From assembly GCA_016214425.1 (NCBI GenBank), contig JACRON010000232.1:1-5790 (forward strand): a stretch of DNA of 5,790 nucleotides, read 5' to 3'. The position numbers and the translations under genes were made by a program. Origin of the DNA: Nitrospirota bacterium. GTDB lineage: Bacteria > Nitrospirota > CAKKRA01 > 9FT-COMBO-42-15. The notes under the pieces are model-generated. The model saw only the letters and a program-made list of their open reading frames with translations, ran no database searches and had not been told where the DNA came from. This document shows, one piece after another, positions 4,108 through 5,790 of the stretch (its first letter is position 1; the number at the start of each line of letters is the position of its first letter).

Positions 4108-4623
4108 ATGGAAACCTCGTGGAAGCCGATATCAAGGATTAGCCTGTTTTTTGGCGCGCTTACAGCGATTGCCTTCTGGTTTCATGCCTTAACAGACAAA
4201 GACAATTTCCTTATATTAGACTATGTTAACCTTCCATTTCATGAATTCGGCCACCTGTTCTTTGGAATCTTTGGCAGAACTATAGGCATCTGGGGCGGAA
4301 CAATCGCACAGTTGTTAATGCCGTCTATGGTATTGGCAAGCTTCTGGAGGAGGAGAGAGACCTCTGGCGTCGCCTTTAGCATCTTCTGGATTGGAGAGAA
4401 CCTGTTATATATCTCTGTTTATATTGCTGATGCAAGGAGCAGGCTGCTTCCCCTTGTCGGCGGAGGAGAGCACGACTGGAACATAATCCTTTCAGGCATG
4501 GATATGCTTCAATATGACACAGTGCTATCAGGAATCGTTAAGGCACTCGGGTGGATTATAATGATTGCCGCTATTGCGTGGCTTGTGGTAAAGACATTAA
4601 GAGCCGAACAACCCTCTACTTAA
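4108..4623 (+). CDS. Integral membrane protein with HEFGH zinc-peptidase motif
   Basis: The 171-aa protein has about four hydrophobic segments (roughly residues 10-27, 60-78, 88-107 and 145-163). VNLPFHEFGHLFFGIFG contains HEXXH (H45, E46, H49) close to a membrane segment, as in M50 site-2-type intramembrane metalloproteases. A second striking block, LVGGGEHDW (116-124), could supply further metal ligands, but I do not see the classical M50 NPDG motif. It is short for an M50 protease, so the activity is inferred from the motif only. A TTG at 4090 keeps the frame open six codons earlier, but it overlaps the spacer and -10 box of the promoter at 4071-4099, so the ATG at 4108 is chosen. No Shine-Dalgarno is present. 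It converges on the radical-SAM gene, with overlapping stop codons. Confidence 0.8.
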   Translation: METSWKPISRISLFFGALTAIAFWFHALTDKDNFLILDYVNLPFHEFGHLFFGIFGRTIGIWGGTIAQLLMPSMVLASFWRRRETSGVAFSIFWIGENLLYISVYIADARSRLLPLVGGGEHDWNIILSGMDMLQYDTVLSGIVKALGWIIMIAAIAWLVVKTLRAEQPST

Positions 4624-5603
4624 TCTGCAAACGGCATCTCTTTCTCAAAATCAGGACAGTAGTAGTCTTTGCTTGAGTATTCCTGAACCCAGCCGTTTTC
4701 AAGACCAAGCTCATCAAGAAGCCCAAGAACCTTTTCATACTCCCTCTGCCTTATTGGCCTTGAAAGGAGCGGAAAATCCCCTGCCCTGTTAGCTGGGAAA
4801 TACTGGGACATTACGCTGATAAATGTCTCCTTGCCAATCTCGTCGCTTATGAACCTTAAACTCTCTTCGCTCCCTGCAATATCATTCGGCAGGACAAGAT
4901 GTCTAATTATAAGCCCTCTGACAGCAATGCTATCATCAACAATAAGATTCCCAACCTGCCTCTTCATCTCAGTAATTGCCTGTCTTGAATTCCTTGCATA
5001 GCCCTTTGCATTTGAATACTCCTTTGCCTCATTGTCATCACTGTATTTTATGTCAGGCAGATAGATGTCTATTATGCCATCTAAAAGCCTTAATGCCTGC
5101 AAAGAGTCATAGGCATTGGTATTGTAGACTAATGGAATCTTAAGCCCTTTTGATGCTGCTATTGCAACTGCCTTGATTATCTGGGCAGAGAAATGTGTTG
5201 GAGATACAAAGTTAATATTATGGCAGCCCTTTGCCTGCAATTCAAGCATGATATCAGCAAGCCTATCAAAGCTGACCTCATTCTTTTTTAATGATTGTGC
5301 AGGCTGTGAAATCTGATGGTTCTGGCAGAAGACACATTTTAAATTGCAGTTTCCAAAAAAGATTGTGCCTGAGCCTTTTGTGCCGGAGAGAACAGGCTCC
5401 TCACCATGATGAACACAATAGCTTGCAACTATTGGAAGATAATCTGAGCCGCAAAAGCCAAGCTCATCTTTTGTTCTGTCAACACCGCACTCCCTCGGAC
5501 AGAGGGTGCAGTTTTTGAGGAGGCTTTCTGCTACTTCTTCTGCTCGGGTATGAAGCTCGCCAGTTTGCAATAGCCTGATGTATCCGGGAATATTATTGTT
5601 CAT
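4620..5603 (-). CDS. PflX-like radical SAM protein (COG1313 type)
   Basis: The 327-aa protein carries the radical-SAM cluster motif C86-NLK-C90-VF-C93, preceded by an N-terminal cysteine set C32, C35, C39 and C51 (NCTLCPRECGVDR, LGFCG) that may hold an extra metal site. IFFGNCNLKCVFCQNHQIS, NFVSPTHF, PLVYNTNAYD, DIYLPDIKYSD, IRHLVLPN and SQYFPA are typical of COG1313 proteins, homologues of pyruvate-formate-lyase activase. Known members cleave SAM to make a 5'-deoxyadenosyl radical; the substrate of this branch is not established, so no glycyl-radical target is claimed. None is encoded nearby. Length is normal. The ATG at 5603 lacks a Shine-Dalgarno and sits 8 nt after a TATAAT box. Its TAA shares bases with the convergent gene's stop. 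Confidence 0.88.
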   Translation of the reverse strand: MNNNIPGYIRLLQTGELHTRAEEVAESLLKNCTLCPRECGVDRTKDELGFCGSDYLPIVASYCVHHGEEPVLSGTKGSGTIFFGNCNLKCVFCQNHQISQPAQSLKKNEVSFDRLADIMLELQAKGCHNINFVSPTHFSAQIIKAVAIAASKGLKIPLVYNTNAYDSLQALRLLDGIIDIYLPDIKYSDDNEAKEYSNAKGYARNSRQAITEMKRQVGNLIVDDSIAVRGLIIRHLVLPNDIAGSEESLRFISDEIGKETFISVMSQYFPANRAGDFPLLSRPIRQREYEKVLGLLDELGLENGWVQEYSSKDYYCPDFEKEMPFAD

Positions 5604-5611
5604 GATTTACT

Positions 5612-5639
5612 ATTATAACATAACGAAGCCTTTAACCAA
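5612..5639 (-). promoter_or_regulatory. Probable promoter of the radical SAM gene
   Basis: On the minus strand a perfect TATAAT (5612-5617) lies 16 bp from a weak -35 TTGGTT (5634-5639). Only 8 bases separate the -10 box from the ATG at 5603, so the transcript would be leaderless or nearly so. Confidence 0.6.
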
Positions 5640-5643
5640 AGGC
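5628..5643. promoter_or_regulatory. Perfect 6-bp inverted repeat over the -35 region (possible operator)
   Basis: GCCTTT and AAAGGC flank AACC, covering the -35 box of the radical SAM promoter. No T-run follows on either strand, so a terminator is unlikely. A repressor site is possible, but so is chance. Confidence 0.3.
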
Positions 5644-5663
5644 AGGAGTATAAAACAAAGGTA

Positions 5664-5790
5664 GTGTCAAGACTTATGTGTAAATTCTTTTAAGGGTTTT
5701 CTTCCCCATTGATTATTTAGATGGCTCAATACTGCATATACTATCCTCTCAATACTCTGTGTATTGTTAAAACAACTCATGGGCCTCGTC
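5664..5790 (-). mobile_element. Insertion sequence end, IS256/Mutator type (partial)
   Basis: The window ends inside an insertion sequence whose transposase 3' end is visible. The terminal sequence GTGTCAAGACTTATGTGTAA (5664-5683) has the look of IS256-family terminal repeats and overlaps the transposase stop codon. The exact outer boundary (5661-5666) and the target duplication cannot be fixed without the other end. Confidence 0.6.
5667..5790 (-). CDS. IS256-family (Mutator-type) transposase, C-terminus only
   Basis: The last 40 codons read TRPMSCFNNTQSIERIVY, then AVLSHLNNQWGRKPLKEFTHKS, ending in TGA at 5667-5669. The R-P-(M/I)-x-x-F-x-N-x-x-S-x-x-R-(I/L) followed by a LxxxNxxW and LKEFT tail is the C-terminal helical signature I know from IS256/Mutator transposases with a DDE RNase H fold. 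The catalytic residues are outside the window. No frameshift is visible in this part. Transposition activity cannot be judged. Confidence 0.7.
   Translation of the reverse strand, partial: TRPMSCFNNTQSIERIVYAVLSHLNNQWGRKPLKEFTHKS

Noticed and set aside
1..5790. CRISPR array, tRNA or rRNA genes
   Set aside because: No regularly spaced identical repeats, cloverleaf structures or rRNA-like sequence were seen on either strand.

Overview
The window is bacterial and moderately AT-rich. It reads like a chromosomal segment of an environmental anaerobe or microaerophile, possibly Nitrospirota or a former Deltaproteobacteria lineage. That placement is only an impression from the style of the lipA, AlaC-like and radical-SAM genes; no rRNA or other marker is present.

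Left side (1-1350, minus strand): lipoyl synthase (lipA) has a near-consensus sigma70 promoter and is followed by the N-terminal third of an AlaC-like aminotransferase that runs off the left edge. The gap between them is almost entirely two degenerate arrays of 7-bp units. Next comes a gene-free stretch with a 101-bp imperfect palindrome (1373-1473). It is followed by a toxin-antitoxin remnant on the plus strand (1579-2148): a DUF5615 PIN-like toxin broken by a small frame-shifting deletion, and an intact DUF433 antitoxin overlapping it by 4 bp.

Centre (about 2244-3800, minus strand): this looks like a short integron cassette array with no integrase. Two structured inverted repeats have attC architecture: TAAC...GTTA cores, short unpaired spacers, imperfect arms, and an extra base in the arm that makes both point the same way. 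Each follows one minus-strand ORF: a 332-aa HNH-type protein and a 93-aa two-helix membrane protein. Both ORFs begin just over 20 bp after a GTT core, as cassette genes do. At the upstream end is an AAC-TT-GTT simple site (3786-3800), either attI-like or a secondary insertion site. No intI is present, so the arrangement resembles a CALIN (cluster of attC sites lacking an integrase) or cassettes dropped at a secondary site.

Right side (3801-5790): a 126-bp inverted-repeat element (3885-4010) precedes a strong promoter and a plus-strand gene for a 171-aa membrane protein with an HEFGH zinc-protease-type motif. This gene converges on, and shares stop-codon bases with, a minus-strand PflX-like radical-SAM gene (COG1313 type). 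Two promoters in this part place the predicted transcription start almost at the ATG, suggesting leaderless mRNAs. The window ends inside the C-terminus of an IS256/Mutator-type transposase whose terminus lies about 25 bp beyond the radical-SAM gene's promoter.

The core metabolic genes look vertically inherited. The stretch from about 1370 to 4010 is an accessory island of cassettes, a decayed toxin-antitoxin module and palindromic elements inserted between housekeeping genes.
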